A stretch of DNA of 64,000 nucleotides. Source: Pararge aegeria. Taxonomy: Eukaryota; Arthropoda; Insecta; Lepidoptera; Nymphalidae. This document shows positions 1 to 10,665 of this stretch, piece by piece. The stretch spans positions 8,742,001 through 8,806,000 of the forward strand of contig NC_053202.1 in assembly GCF_905163445.1 (NCBI RefSeq), given 5' to 3'. The notes beneath the pieces were generated by a model. That model saw nothing but the letters and a program-made list of their open reading frames with translations. It did not search any database and had not been told where the DNA came from. Made by a program: the position numbers and the translations under genes. Positions within the stretch are counted from its first letter, which is position 1, and every line of letters starts with the position of its first letter.

Positions 1-2820
1 CCTATATTCAAGAGGTACTTAACTTGCATAAAAGACACTTGCGACCTGTACGTGAGACGTACTAAACTGGCATAAACGACACTTGCTTCCTATATTCAAG
101 AGGTACTAAACTTGCATATAAGACACATGCGATCTGTATGTGAGACGTACTAAACTGGCATAAACGGCACTTGCTTCCTATATTCAAGAGGTACTAAACT
201 TGCATAAAAGACACTTGCAACCTGTATGTGAGACGTACTAAACTGGCATAAACGACACTTGCTTCCTATATTCAAGAGGTACTAAACTTGCATATAAGAC
301 ACATGCGATCTGTATGTGAGACGTACTAAACTGGCATAAACGGCACTTGCTTCCTATATTCAAGAGGTACTAAACTTGCATAAAAGACACTTGCGACCTG
401 TATGTGAGACGTACTAAACTGGCATAAACAACACTTGCTTCCTATATTCAAGAGGTACTAAACTTGCATAAAAGACACTTGCGACCTGTATGTGAGACGT
501 ACTAAACTGGCATAAACGACACTTGCTTCCTATATTCAAGAGGTACTAAACTTGCATAAAAGACACTTGCTTCCTATATGTGAGACGTACTAAACTGTCA
601 TAAACGACACTTGCTTCCTATATTCAAGAGGTACTAAACTTGCATAAACTTACATAACACTTGCGACCTGTATGTGAGACGTACTAAACTGGCATAAACG
701 ACACTTGCTTCCTATATTCAAGAGGTACTAAACTTGCATAAAAGACACTTGCTTCCTTTTTTCAAGAGGTACTAAACTTGCATAAAAGACACTTGCGACC
801 TGTATGGGAGACGTACTAAACTGGCATAAACGACACTTGCTTCCTATATTCAAGAGGTACTAAACTTGCATACAAAACACTTGCTTCCTATATTCAAGAG
901 GTACTTAACTGGCATAAACGACACTTGCTTCCTATATTCAAGAGGTACTAAACTTACATAAAAGACACTTGCTTCCTATATTCAAGAGGTACTTAACTTG
1001 CATAAAAGACACTTGCGACCTGTACGTGAGACGTACTAAACTGGCATAAACGACACTTGCTTCCTATATTCAAGAAGTACTAAACTTGCATAAAAGACAC
1101 TTGCTTCCTATATGTGAGACGTACTAAACTGGCATAAACGACACTTGCTTCCTATATTCAAGAGGTACTAAACTTGCATAAAAGACACTTGCTTCCTATT
1201 TTCAAGAGGTACTGAACTTGCATAAAAGACACTTGCGATCTGTATGGGAGACGTACTAAACTGGCATAAACGACACTTGCTTCCTATATTCAAGAGGTAC
1301 TAAACTTGCATAGAAAACACTTGCTTCCTATATTCAAGAGGTACTAAACTTGCATAAAAGACACTTGCTTCCTATTTTCAAGAGGTACTAAACTTGCATA
1401 AAAGACACTTGCGACCTGTATGGGAGACGTACTAAACTGGCATAAACGACACTTGCTTCCTATATTCAAGAGGTACTAAACTTGCATAAACGATTCTTGT
1501 TTCCTATATTCAAGAGGTACTAAACTTGCATAAAAGACACTTGCTTCCTATATTCAAGAGGTACTAAACTTGCATAAAAGACACTTGCGACCTGTACGTG
1601 AGACGTACTAAACTGGCATAAACGACACTTGCTTCCTATATTCAAGAGGAACTGAACTTGCATAAAAGACACTTGCGACCTGTATGTGAGACGTACTAAA
1701 CTGGCATAAACGACACTTGCTTCCTATATTCAAGAGGTACTAAACTTGCATAAAAGACACTTGCTTCCTATATGTGAGACGTACTAAACTGACAAAAACG
1801 ACACTTGCTTCCTATATTCAAGAGGTACTAAACTTGCATAAACTTACATAACACTTGCGACCTGTATGGGAGACGTACTAAACTGGCATAAACGACACTT
1901 GCTTCCTATATTCAAGAGGTACTAAACTTGCATAAACTTACATAACACTTGCGACCTGTATGTGAGACGTACTAAACTGGCATAAACGACACTTGCTTCC
2001 TATATTCAAGAGGTACTAAACTTGCATAAAAGACACTTGCTTCCTATATTCAAGAGGTACTAAACTGGCATAAACGATTCTTGCTTCCTATATTCAAGAG
2101 GTACTAAACTTGCATAAAAGACACTTGCTTCCTATATTCAAGAGGTACTAAACTTGCATAAAAGACACTTGCGACCTGTACGTGAGACGTACTAAACTGG
2201 CATAAACGACACTTGCTTCCTATATTCAAGAGGAACTGAACTTGCATAGAAAACACTTGCGACCTGTATGTGAGACGTACTAAACTGGCATAAACGACAC
2301 TTGCTTCCTATATTCAAGAGGTACTAAACTTGCATGAAAGACACTTGCGACCTGTATGGGAGACGTACTAAACTGGCATAAACGACACTTGCTTCCTATA
2401 TTCAAGAGGTACTAAACTTGCATAGAAAACACTTGCTTCCTATATTCAAGAGGTACTAAACTTGCATAGAAAACACTTGCTTCCTATATTCAAGAGGTAC
2501 TAAACTGGCATAAACGACACTTGCTTCCTATATTCAAGAGGTACTAAACTTGCATAAACGACACTTGCTTCCTATATTCGAAACGTACTAAACTTGCATA
2601 AAAGACACTTATGACCTATATGCTTGCTTCCTTTATACAAGACGTATTAAACTTGCATTAATGACACTTGTGACCTGTATTATGTATACGAAACGTACCT
2701 ACAAAACTTGTATGAACCACACTGGATTCCTTTATACGAGATGCACTAAACTTGCATAAACGACACTTGCGACCTGTATACGATACGTACTAAACTTGCA
2801 TAAACGACAAACGACCTGTA
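1..2820. repeat. 44-bp satellite array, two monomer types (88-bp dimer)
   Basis: About 64 head-to-tail copies of a 44-bp unit. Type A begins ttcctatattcaagaggtac and type B begins gacctgtatgtgagacgtac. Both share the core tactaaact.gcataaa and the ending acacttgc. A and B often alternate, giving an 88-bp dimer, but runs of A alone also occur, as do variants in which the second part reads cataaacttacataacacttgc. Units up to about 2570 are nearly identical. From 2570 to 2820 they become divergent and irregular. The array enters from the left window edge, so its full length is unknown. No coding potential is seen. Confidence 0.97.
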
Positions 2821-2852
2821 TTCCCAACATCATCATCATCATCATCATCATC

Positions 2853-3932
2853 TCAACCAATTGACGTCCACTGCTGGACATAGGTCTTTTGTAGGGAGTT
2901 CCACAATGCACGGTCCTGGGCCGCTTGCCTCCAACGGCTCCCAGCTACTCGCCTGATGTCATCTGTCCACCTCGTTTGGGGCCGACCTACGCTGCGTTTA
3001 CCGGTGCGGGGTCGCCATTCCAGCACCTTAAGACCCCAACGTCCATCGGTTCTCCGAGCTATGTGCCCCGCCCATTGCCACTTCAGCTTCGCAACTCGCT
3101 GAGCTATGTCGGTAACTCTAGTTCTTCTACGGATCTCCTCATTTCTGATTTGATCACATAGAGATACTCCTAACATAGCTCTCTCCATCGCCCGCTGAGT
3201 GACTCTGAGCCTTCTTATGAGGCCCATAGTTAGCGACCATGTCTCTGATCCGTAAGTCATCACTGGCAACACGCACTGTTCGAAGACTTTAGTCTTCAGG
3301 CACTGGGGGATTTTGGACGAGAAGATGTCACGAAGTTTCCCGAACGCTGCCCATCCGAGTTGGATTCGGCGGTTTACCTCTTTCTCGAAATTGGACCTAC
3401 CTAACTGGATCGTGTGTCCTCGGTATATATACTCGTCTACAATTTCAAGTGCAGAGCTCCCAACAATTATTAGGTGGAGCGGAACATGAGCGTTAGACAT
3501 AATTTTCGTCTTGCTCATGTTCATACGAAGGCCCACCTGTTGAGAAACTCTGCTGAGGTCATTGAGCATCGCATTAAGGTCTTCCAGAGTCTCTGCCATT
3601 ATGACTACATCGTCGGCAAACCGAAGTTGAGTGATGTACTCGCCGTTAATGTTGATGCCAAGCCCGTTCCAATCCAGAAGCTTAAAAACGTCCTCCAACG
3701 CAGCGGTAAACAGCTTCGGGGAGATAACATCTCCCTGTCGCACTCCTCGCTGCAGTTGGATCGGTTTCGTAGTCTGGTCCTGTATACGGACTGACATAGT
3801 GGCGTTTTTGTACAAACACTTCAAAACTTCGATGTACCGGTAGTCAATTCGGCATCTCTGCAGTGACCTTAACACAGCCCAGGTTTCCACCGAATCAAAG
3901 GCGAGAAAGCCTAGTCCACAAACGCTAAGCAA
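2853..3932 (-). pseudogene. RTE reverse transcriptase, main part (C-terminal side of a frameshift)
   Basis: One open frame of about 355 codons runs from the FDSVETW block to the element's natural stop after VQQWTSIG. It contains the finger/palm motif RQGDVISPKLF and the catalytic FADD. It is not a host gene. The upstream RT half lies in another frame (3911-4258), so one frameshift in the overlap 3911-3932 splits the RT. The first few residues of the longest open frame precede the frameshift and are not element sequence. The rest is almost intact, which implies a fairly recent insertion. Confidence 0.9.
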
Positions 3933-4247
3933 AGTGGCCGGTTATACTCTTGAGTCTTCTGTATAACCTGCCGCAGCGTATGTATGTGGTCTATGGTACT
4001 AAAGCCCTTTCGGAAACCGGCTTGTTCAGGAGGCTGGAAGTCGTCGAACCTATTCGCGAGACGATTCGTAATGACTCTCGAGAACAACTTGTAGACATGG
4101 CTCAACAGCGAGATAGGTCTGTAGTTCTTCAGCAAGGTATTATCACCTTTTTTGAAGAACAGAACAACCACGCTCCTGTGCCATGCCTCTGACGTTGTGC
4201 CTTGATGAATGACGGAATTGAACAACCGCTTCAGGAGTCCTGCTGTG
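3911..4247 (-). pseudogene. RTE reverse transcriptase, N-terminal fragment
   Basis: This open frame encodes the RT0-RT2 side of the domain: a block with GTTSEAWHRS, FFKKGDNTLLKNYRPISLLS, then QPPEQAGFRKGFSTIDHIHT and LCLAFVD. It ends where it should continue into YEKAFDSVE, which is found in the neighbouring frame. The first four codons of the open frame fall in the target-site duplication (4248-4258) and belong to the flank. Confidence 0.88.
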
Positions 4248-4258
4248 ATTCCCAACAT

Positions 4259-4325
4259 ACTACTATACTTTTATAAAAAAACACTTGCGTCTTGTATAAT
4301 ATGAAACGTCGTAAACTTCAACTCT
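4259..4325. repeat. Orphan degenerate satellite monomers right of the RTE insertion
   Basis: Around 4278-4318 the sequence acacttgcgtcttgtat followed by gaaacgtcgtaaact lines up with a type B monomer (acacttgcgacctgtat, gagacgtactaaact). Removing the RTE insertion joins this piece to the array end at 2820, so the satellite originally reached here. Confidence 0.75.
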
Positions 4326-4655
4326 TAATATTATGGTGACGATGAATATAACAATACCTTAGTATAATACGAGGGAAAATTAACCGTAATTAATGGTAAT
4401 AAATTTGAAGATGCCGCTCTCCAGGATGATGATGGTAAAGGAGTGTCACAGTGCATAAAATTTAACATTTTTGATGACCACAATCGCGCATGTCACGGCG
4501 TAGCCGGTTAAACCACATGCATGAACTGCGATTAACCGTAGCTTAATCAATGTGTTAAAACTAATCAACTGTTTTAACACGTCCGACATAGTGTCGCCCT
4601 ACGTCCATCAGCCTGAAGCGTTTTAGACGTCATGTGCACTCAATTACAACAGCAA
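4326..4655. other. Spacer without recognisable gene
   Basis: Mixed sequence with a small hairpin (tgttaaaac / gttttaaca near 4552-4580) and no open frame with recognisable protein similarity. Confidence 0.5.
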
Positions 4656-4745
4656 CCGGCACCGGCGCGGCGCCTGGTATGAACCGGAACTCGGAATGCT
4701 GCTTTGCGGCAGAAATAAGTATGACCACCTCCACAAGTACCACAC
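4656..4745 (-). repeat. Diverged retroelement fragment (shared with 22040-22150)
   Basis: The reverse complement contains a segment close to tatttctgccgcaaagcag, which matches the block at 22090-22110 on the plus strand (tttatttctgccgctaagcag). Two copies of the same block within this window suggest a dispersed element, probably a LINE fragment. Its class cannot be settled here. Confidence 0.45.
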
Positions 4746-5630
4746 TAGACGATCTTTGTAATGGAAATCTCTACTACCATCTACTTAATCTCATAATTTT
4801 ATCGAAATAAAAACAATAAACATACTCTTATACCTTTTTTTCTGAATTATAATTCTTATCAGGAGGTCGAGATGTGAAATATAAACTGTCTGCCATTTAT
4901 GTTTTAAAAAAAGGAAATAAACAATTGTGTTGTTTTTCTAACTATATATATTTTTTTCTATTTTCAAAACATATTTTTGACTAAAAAGATGATATGAAAG
5001 AATGTTTTCATTGAAAAATAGGTAACAAAAATGTGGACCACATATTGTAATTTTCGCTATAATAACGCAGTCTATATATTTTTGTCATTTACGTTTATGC
5101 GGCACAAATTTTAATCATCAGTTGAAACACAGCTGCTTACCGCGACAGTGGTCATAGCCTTCCATTTGCGGTCAAAGACCCAGATCTTCACCTTGCTCTT
5201 GAACACGGTTTGGCAAACCGCGGCAATAGTGACGTATCATTATATTCAACTATACATCTATAAAAGAGGAAATATTTGAGTCTTGTATGTTTATACGTGA
5301 TAGATAAACTCATAAATTTTCAAAACGGATTTTGTTAATTCTTTCGCCAATATAATAAAGCTACACTCTCAGCGATTGACATAAGCTTTGTTTTATTTTA
5401 GTAATAAAAAGCTTTTAGGCTGAAATATTAGTATTTGTAAAGTATGCCAGAATAAAATCGTCAAAAAATTATATGCTGTTTATGTATATACAAAAAAAAT
5501 CTCTAGTTTATCTAAAAAATTACCGTAAAGCCTATAACCGGTCTGATGCAAATAAGCCATTATGACGATTTTTATGACAAATATAATTTAGAAATTAAAT
5601 ATAAGATAGGAGAAGACGCTAGGTTCTAAA
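4746..5630. other. AT-rich spacer
   Basis: AT-rich, with poly-T and poly-A runs and no convincing coding frame. Nothing specific recognised. Confidence 0.5.
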
Positions 5631-5631
5631 T

Positions 5632-5765
5632 TAAGCTCTATTTGCTATATTACGTGGAAATCAGGCCAACCTGCATGGTAGAATTGGCAATTTCGTCAAT
5701 CTTTATACGCATCCCACACAGATCTCTCCAACACCGGAGCAATCCCAGGACTTAAAAATATTTCT
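5632..5765. repeat. REP-B dispersed repeat, diverged copy
   Basis: The ordered blocks tttgctatat, ctgcatggt, the spaced ttcgtcaatctttata, cacacagatct and acaccggagcaatcc match REP-B copies at 7370-7550 and 46670-46860, with many substitutions. Confidence 0.6.
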
Positions 5766-5852
5766 ATTCTTTCACAGTTTTATACACTCTCTAATAAATA
5801 TTATCCAAATAAATAAGAGTCCATGTGATTTGGCAGGTGGTATACCTATGCT

Positions 5853-6244
5853 CTGCCGGTCATGACTTACGGTGCCGAAACGTGGACGCTGACAGCGAGG
5901 CTGATTCACAAACTTCAAGAAAGAGCTATGCTTGTTATTTCTTTGAGGAATAAGATCCGTAACGAAGTGATTCGCCAAACAACTAAAGTAACTGACATAG
6001 CCTTTTGTGTTAGCACACTAAAGTGGCCGTGGGCTGGTCATGTTTGTCGGAGGACCGATAGACGTTGGAGCCGAAAGGTGTCGGTGAACCAAGTGTCGGA
6101 CTAGATTAACCCAACTAGATGGAGCGACGAACTCCAAAAAGTGGCAGGCATCGACTGGATGAGGAAAGCCAAAAATAGGAAAAGTTGGCTCTGCTTGATA
6201 GAGGCCTATGTTCAGCATTGGACGCACAATGGCTGATGATGATG
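5853..6244 (+). mobile_element. Second RTE-type retrotransposon fragment with TSD
   Basis: The plus strand encodes the last part of an RTE-like C-terminal region: PVMTYGAETWTLT, then KVTDIA, LKWPWAGHVCRR, a frame break near 6100, then NPTRWSDELQKVAG and AYVQHWTHNG with a stop. A (GAT)n tail ends the copy at 6244. The sequence atacctatgct flanks it at 5842-5852 and 6245-6255. It is severely 5'-truncated, at about 390 bp. Residues differ from the copy at 2831-4247, so it represents a different subfamily or an older copy. Confidence 0.88.
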
Positions 6245-6255
6245 ATACCTATGCT

Positions 6256-7354
6256 AGCCGTGCAGGATCGTTATGCTTTATGAAGATTTTAAGTCTTAGA
6301 TTTTTGATGGAAAAGCCCAACACCTAATTTCTTTCTTTACCTACGATTCTAATCCTGAACTTTCAGTTTAAACCAGCAAAGCAGTTCTATGGATGTATTG
6401 TTTACAAAAAAGAAAAGTCATCGATACCGATACATCGAAGATTTCACACCACTACACCATCTGGATGGCGCGAAGGCCCTCTCTCTATCTACAGACAAAC
6501 TAGTATCTCGCCGGTGTCCGTATAAACCGCATGTTGATACTACTGACCCGTTTACTCGAATCAACTTGTTTTATCTGTGCCCAGTGACATTTGTGGAATT
6601 CGCGCCATATAGTTGAGGTGAGCGTTTTTGTTTTTGTTCCATTTTCAAAATGAAAGTCGGATTTTTTTTAAATTTATTTGTGTAACCCACCTACATTTTG
6701 TTTGGTTGTGATAGTGAAAGTTATTATAAACTTGATGCTAATTTGATAAGTGTATGGGCTGATTTCAATGAAAGTGTTTTAATCTCTTTAGGAAACAGTT
6801 TATTTATCAGTGGTGTTAAAAATACAATAAATGTTTGCTTTGGCAATTAATTTTCCTATTTTATGTCCCAGTACCTGCGCTAAGAATTATTCCTGCATAG
6901 GAGATACTGTTAAATATACTCCCACCTCGATGCTAAAATGCGTGTGTGTGTTTTATTATCACATATAAGTGATAATGGCATTATCACTGGCATAATTAAA
7001 TTAACAATGGCGGACAAAGACCTACCTCTCCCATAGGTCTATTGGGGGTAGTTGGATTGAAGGCCTAATCACATCCATAATTAGTCGATTACTTTTACTA
7101 AGAAACTTTTACTCAGGTCAATCGGATGGAAAACTGATTTACATCAGTCTGAAGTCAGAGGCCAGATTAAATAAATTTAAAAAAATGCTTCGGACAGCAC
7201 TCACAGATGCACGCAGAGGACCTTCGGCTAATTGACAGACGGATGGACGGATAGCGGTGTCTTCATAATAGGATTCCGTTAGCATCCTTTGTTTACGGAA
7301 CACTAGAAAAGATCTAACTACCGACATTGCTAACGTGTGTGAGAGCTTCAAAAA
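6256..7354. other. Spacer without supported gene
   Basis: There is a 75-codon open frame near 6389-6616, but it has no recognisable domain and no splice or start context. The remainder is AT-rich, with the microsatellite-like run gtgtgtgtg near 6942. Confidence 0.45.
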
Positions 7355-7357
7355 ACT

Positions 7358-7555
7358 TTTTCATCTTCACATAAATTACAATTATGAAAATTATGCTTAA
7401 TTTGCTATACTCCGCGAACAGCAGCGGAATCTGTATGGTGTAATTTATAATTACTTCAATCCGTATACTCCATACCAAACAGATCCTCGGCAATGTACCC
7501 TCTACGCACGTTTCGCTCCGACACCGGAGCATCCTCAGAATTAGGAGATGTTGAC
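7358..7555. repeat. REP-B dispersed repeat
   Basis: Contains aatttgctatactccgcg, gaatctgtatggtgtaattt, ccaaacagatcctcggcaat, taccctctacgcacgtttcg and acaccggagcatcctc in that order. The same order is found at 18270-18415 and 46670-46860. It is a dispersed mobile family of roughly 200-250 bp with no coding capacity and unknown class. Confidence 0.75.
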
Positions 7556-7654
7556 TTTACATTGAATAATTGTTACAATTATTCATCTCCTGAGGAATAT
7601 AGTTTTATTATTGTATTTCACTTGCTTCAACAAAGAAAACTTCATTAGGAAATC

Positions 7655-7765
7655 TGCATGCCTAAGAGTTCTCCATAATGTTCTCAAAAGTGTGTGGAGT
7701 CCACCAATCCGCACTGGGCCAGCGTGGTGGACTAAGGCCTTAACCCCGATAACGTTGATATGATG
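7655..7765 (+). mobile_element. SINE-3 fragment
   Basis: Contains ctgcatgcctaagagttctc, tccaccaatccgcactgg and gccagcgtggtggacta, the body of the SINE-3 family. The tRNA-like head is missing. Confidence 0.8.
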
Positions 7766-8185
7766 TAGATGACAATCACTTTTGAAACCTTATGTCTTGC
7801 TTGTTTGTAGTGACTCTATGACCGGTGTCCTAAGTCTTATTCTATAGACTTAAACAAGTTTCAGTTAAAAAAACATCTTTATTCTAAATTCTAACTTCTA
7901 ATTGTTCTACGTAAAAGTTCTACTTATGTTTTCACATATCCACTTGGATTGGATGGATATTGTTAATAAGGGTATTCCCTTATTTACATTATCTGTCAAT
8001 AATATGTGTTTTATACATATTCTAAAGTTTCATAATTATGTTATAAGTTTGCTGTCAATTTTAATGTATTTCGTTAGATTTATTAGCGGCTACTTAATTG
8101 GTGTATGTGTTATTTTCTTTGTACTAATTTTAAGTATTAAGTATACTGTTTGGGCCTTAATAAATAAAATAAAATAAAATAAAAA
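7766..8185 (+). mobile_element. LINE 3' end relic with (AATAA)n tail
   Basis: A block near 7780-7835 (cacttttgaaacc, gtttgtagtgactct) resembles the LINE 3' end at 21850-21990. Near 7845-7885 a short frame reads like the basic C-terminus of a Jockey-type reverse transcriptase. The segment ends in an aataaaataaaataaaata tail at 8160-8183. The clade is not certain. Confidence 0.5.
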
Positions 8186-8456
8186 CACTATGCTAATCAG
8201 TATAAAAATGAAATGATTTCCACTAAATAGGTAATAGGAACAATAAAGAATGAAATGATTTCTACTGGGAGCATCTATTGTAGCAAAAAATGCAGGAAAA
8301 CTATTGTCTAAGTCACCTCCGTACAGAACTGGATGAAAAAAGTGTGAATTTTCAGTAAACTGCGCGACTTTTACCGGTATAGCTCTCTATATTATATATT
8401 ACTGTCTGTGAGATTACTTTCTGAAATGAAATTTATAAGTAAAGTATCCAGCTTTT
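8186..8456. other. Spacer without recognisable feature
   Basis: Diverged AT-rich sequence. The partial repeat gaaatgatttc occurs at 8210 and 8252. Nothing else recognised. Confidence 0.4.
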
Positions 8457-8716
8457 GACAACCTCCCTGGCAACTGGGAGCGCAGGAGGGCAGGGGCAAT
8501 TAGGGAATTTATAATTTCTGAATTTCCTCTGGTCTGGTCTGGTGGGAGGCTTTGGCCAAGGCTAGTTACCACCCTACTGACAAAGACGTGCCGCTAAGCG
8601 ACTTAGTGTACCGGTGCGATGTCACCTATACCGATTAGGACTACCATACTCTCTAACATGTTAGCCCGCTACCATATTAGACTGCATCATCACTTACCAC
8701 CAGGTGAGATTGCAGG
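8457..8716 (+). mobile_element. SINE-2 (tRNA-derived), damaged head
   Basis: The head acctccctgg is followed by a partly deleted B-box region. The body contains ctctggtctggtctggtggg, gccgctaagcgacttagtgt, gttagcccgctaccat and tgcatcatcacttacca. This matches the complete copy at 54080-54405. A hAT-type MITE begins directly at its 3' end. Confidence 0.85.
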
Positions 8717-8905
8717 CAGTGGCGTGCATAGCGGGTATGCACAGGATATGCAGATGATAAAAATTAAATAAATCACCAGTACGAGTTATACAAAACTTAA
8801 GGATAGGCTTTGTAAGAGTTATAAAAAGCCTACCCTTAAGTTTTTATAACTTGTACTGGACATTTTCTTCATTTTTTATCTGCATACCCTGTGCATACAT
8901 GCAAG
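8717..8905. mobile_element. hAT-type MITE, right end truncated
   Basis: Begins cagtggcgtgcatagcgggt, the same terminal sequence as the complete elements at 13023, 47203 and 47974. Inside is an inverted pair built on ttaaggataggct / agcctacccttaa. The right arm stops at tctgcataccctgtgcatac without the final cgccactg. Confidence 0.78.
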
Positions 8906-9175
8906 GGTTCACTTGTCGTTAATTAAAAAAACAGCTTTGGAGGCCACGTGTTATTTGGCGGTCACTTCACATGCAAATTTTCAAGTTGAGTCGATCGTTA
9001 TATCGGCGTTAGCGTAAATCTGCCATTTTATTTAAACGAACATACGTTAAGGTTTGTATATTTAGTACAAAATTTGCAGATTACTACGCCACTAACTTTG
9101 GAAGTTAATAAAACAATCTAATCCAAAACTTTACTCATATTTTTATTCTAAATTTTACACAAATTAAACTTAATG
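8906..9175. other. Spacer without recognisable feature
   Basis: Diverged AT-rich sequence, no coding frame supported. Confidence 0.4.
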
Positions 9176-9179
9176 TTTA

Positions 9180-9520
9180 TTGTATATTCTGGAATTCCGC
9201 ATAGTAACGCTTGTTTCTCTCCAATATTCGAAAAAAACCGTTATTTGAGCGATCCTCTATAAAACAAGGTGAAGGGGAAATGGACATTAAAATTAATCTT
9301 CGATCAGAACATTTTGGATTAATTTTGATAAGCGGTAGTATTTGTCTGGGCGAGCTATATCCCAAGCTTTACTTCCACTAAAATTTTGGATATTGGATAA
9401 AAGCAGGCGTTACTTTGCGGAAATCCATGATATATCATGAAAATGAAGCCTGATTTGCTATACTCCGCGGAAAGCAGGAGAATCTGTATGGTGTAATTTA
9501 TAATATCTTCAATCCTTTAA
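9180..9520. repeat. REP-B-related repeat cluster
   Basis: Two oppositely oriented end pieces are present: ggaattccgcatagtaacgc near 9191 and caggcgttactttgcggaaa near 9404. The second continues into aatttgctatactcc-type REP-B body at 9440-9510. The inverted ends suggest either two copies or one element with terminal inverted repeats of this sequence. Confidence 0.6.
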
Positions 9521-9619
9521 TAACTGTATCCATAAACCAAACTGCTAAAGTATATCTTATTATTTGCTACATATATTCTGGAAGCAGTGATAGTCTGAAA
9601 GCTCGACCTCGGCTTTACT

Positions 9620-9860
9620 TTAAGGGGTCCGAGTTCGAATTTATTTATTACTCTTAATTTGTACACCACCAAGAAACAAGGACGGAAAGAAAGAAGTTGC
9701 TTCAACAGTGAAGGAAAACATCGTGAGAAATCCTGTATGCCTGAGAGTTCTCAAAGACTTTTGGAGTCCCCAATCCGCACCGTGCCAGCGTGGTGGACTA
9801 CGACCTATACCCTTCTAACTGAGAGGAGACCAGTGACCTTTACGGTAACGGGATGATGGC
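9620..9860 (+). mobile_element. SINE-3, partial head and body
   Basis: Contains ctttactttaaggggtccga and gttcgaat (degenerate B-box), then tgcttcaacagtgaagg, tcctgtatgcctgagagttc and ccaatccgcaccgtgccagc. Confidence 0.82.
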
Positions 9861-9907
9861 TCAACCGTTGAATAGACATTGATTACACATTTGGCACATA
9901 TATATAT

Positions 9908-10045
9908 TTTTTTTTACGACAATACACACATCGCCGCCTAGCCCCGAAGTAAGCGTAGCTTGTATTTTGGGTACTAAGATGACTGATTAATATTTTCATG
10001 AATAATATACATAAATACTTACAATATTCATATATTTACCACCTG
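9908..10045 (-). mobile_element. SINE-1 3' half
   Basis: The plus strand shows acgacaatacacacatcgcc, gtaagcgtagcttgtatttt and gggtactaagatgactgatt, the reverse complement of the conserved SINE-1 3' half. The tRNA-like head is absent. Confidence 0.85.
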
Positions 10046-10340
10046 GATAAGGACATATGATGATACTAATCCCGGAAAAGGTGCTGGTGGAAGTTACTCG
10101 CGGGTTTAGATAAATTGAATGGCTTGACCGCTTATCTGGGTGAAAACTTGTATATCAATAAAAAAAAACCTGAAGACGGCCGCAGCAAAAGAAAAGTTTT
10201 AAATAATAGCATTAATTTCATAATAGTTGGGTTTTTAAAGTTTCTTTTAATTTTTAAAATTTTTTTTTGATTTACCCATTATCACTCTCACGACTAAGAC
10301 AAATTTATTGACACCACTCACATAAAAATACTACAAATAT
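10046..10340. other. Spacer
   Basis: AT-rich, with poly-T near 10260. Nothing recognised. Confidence 0.4.
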
Positions 10341-10341
10341 G

Positions 10342-10530
10342 GTAACAGGCTAGCCTGTTAAGGAGTTATATTTAACGCATACAACTAATCGGTTTCACTC
10401 CACCCTCCCACCAGACCTGACCAGATAAAATTCGGAAGTAATAAATTCCCAAATCTCCCCTGCCGGGAATCAAAACCCGGGATTTCCAGCTTCAAACCAC
10501 AGCGCTCCCCACTGCGCTAGGGAGGTCAAC
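10342..10530 (-). mobile_element. SINE-2, partial
   Basis: Reverse-complement SINE-2: ctcccaccagacctgaccag, a B-box region near 10464-10480 (gggaatcaaaacccggga) and a head ending gcgctagggaggtc. The distal 3' body is missing beyond ggctagcctgttaagg. Confidence 0.85.
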
Positions 10531-10589
10531 AAAACTAAGGTACCAAGAATTTCTTGATAGGAAAATCAATAGGCTTGGTTTTCCTAATC

Positions 10590-10665
10590 CTATGGTTGCC
10601 TGGAAGAGATCGCTACTAAGCGATAAGGCCGCCCTTTGTATCCTACTTCTGACGTGACAACGTCT
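10590..10665 (+). mobile_element. LINE 3' UTR fragment
   Basis: Contains ttgcctggaagagatcgcta, ctaagcgataaggccgccct and tgtatcctacttctg. The same block occurs at 15138-15195, and reversed at 20310-20340 and 35680-35735. Confidence 0.75.

Larger units (their letters stand above)
2831..4247 (-). mobile_element. RTE-clade non-LTR retrotransposon, 5'-truncated, with 11-bp TSD
   Basis: The minus strand encodes reverse transcriptase and the C-terminal region of an RTE element. Seen in order: the KNYRPISLLS motif, QPPEQAGFRKG, FDSVETW, RGVRQGDVISP, the catalytic LRFADDVVI motif and the C-terminal AKLKWQWAGHIARR and GRPQTRWTDDIRR blocks. The endonuclease is absent. The 3' end is a short (ATG)n tail, written as CAT repeats at 2828-2850 on the plus strand. 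The sequence attcccaacat flanks both ends (2820-2830 and 4248-4258), as expected of target-primed insertion. Satellite-like sequence resumes to the right. Confidence 0.93.

Noticed and set aside
1..2820. CRISPR-like regular spacing
   Set aside because: There are no unique spacers; both half-units repeat. The context is eukaryotic, so this is a satellite.
3474..3794. Open frame on the plus strand
   Set aside because: It lies antisense within the RTE reverse transcriptase and has no independent similarity.
6389..6616. 75-codon open frame
   Set aside because: No domain, no splice or start context, no repeat identity. Insufficient support for a gene.
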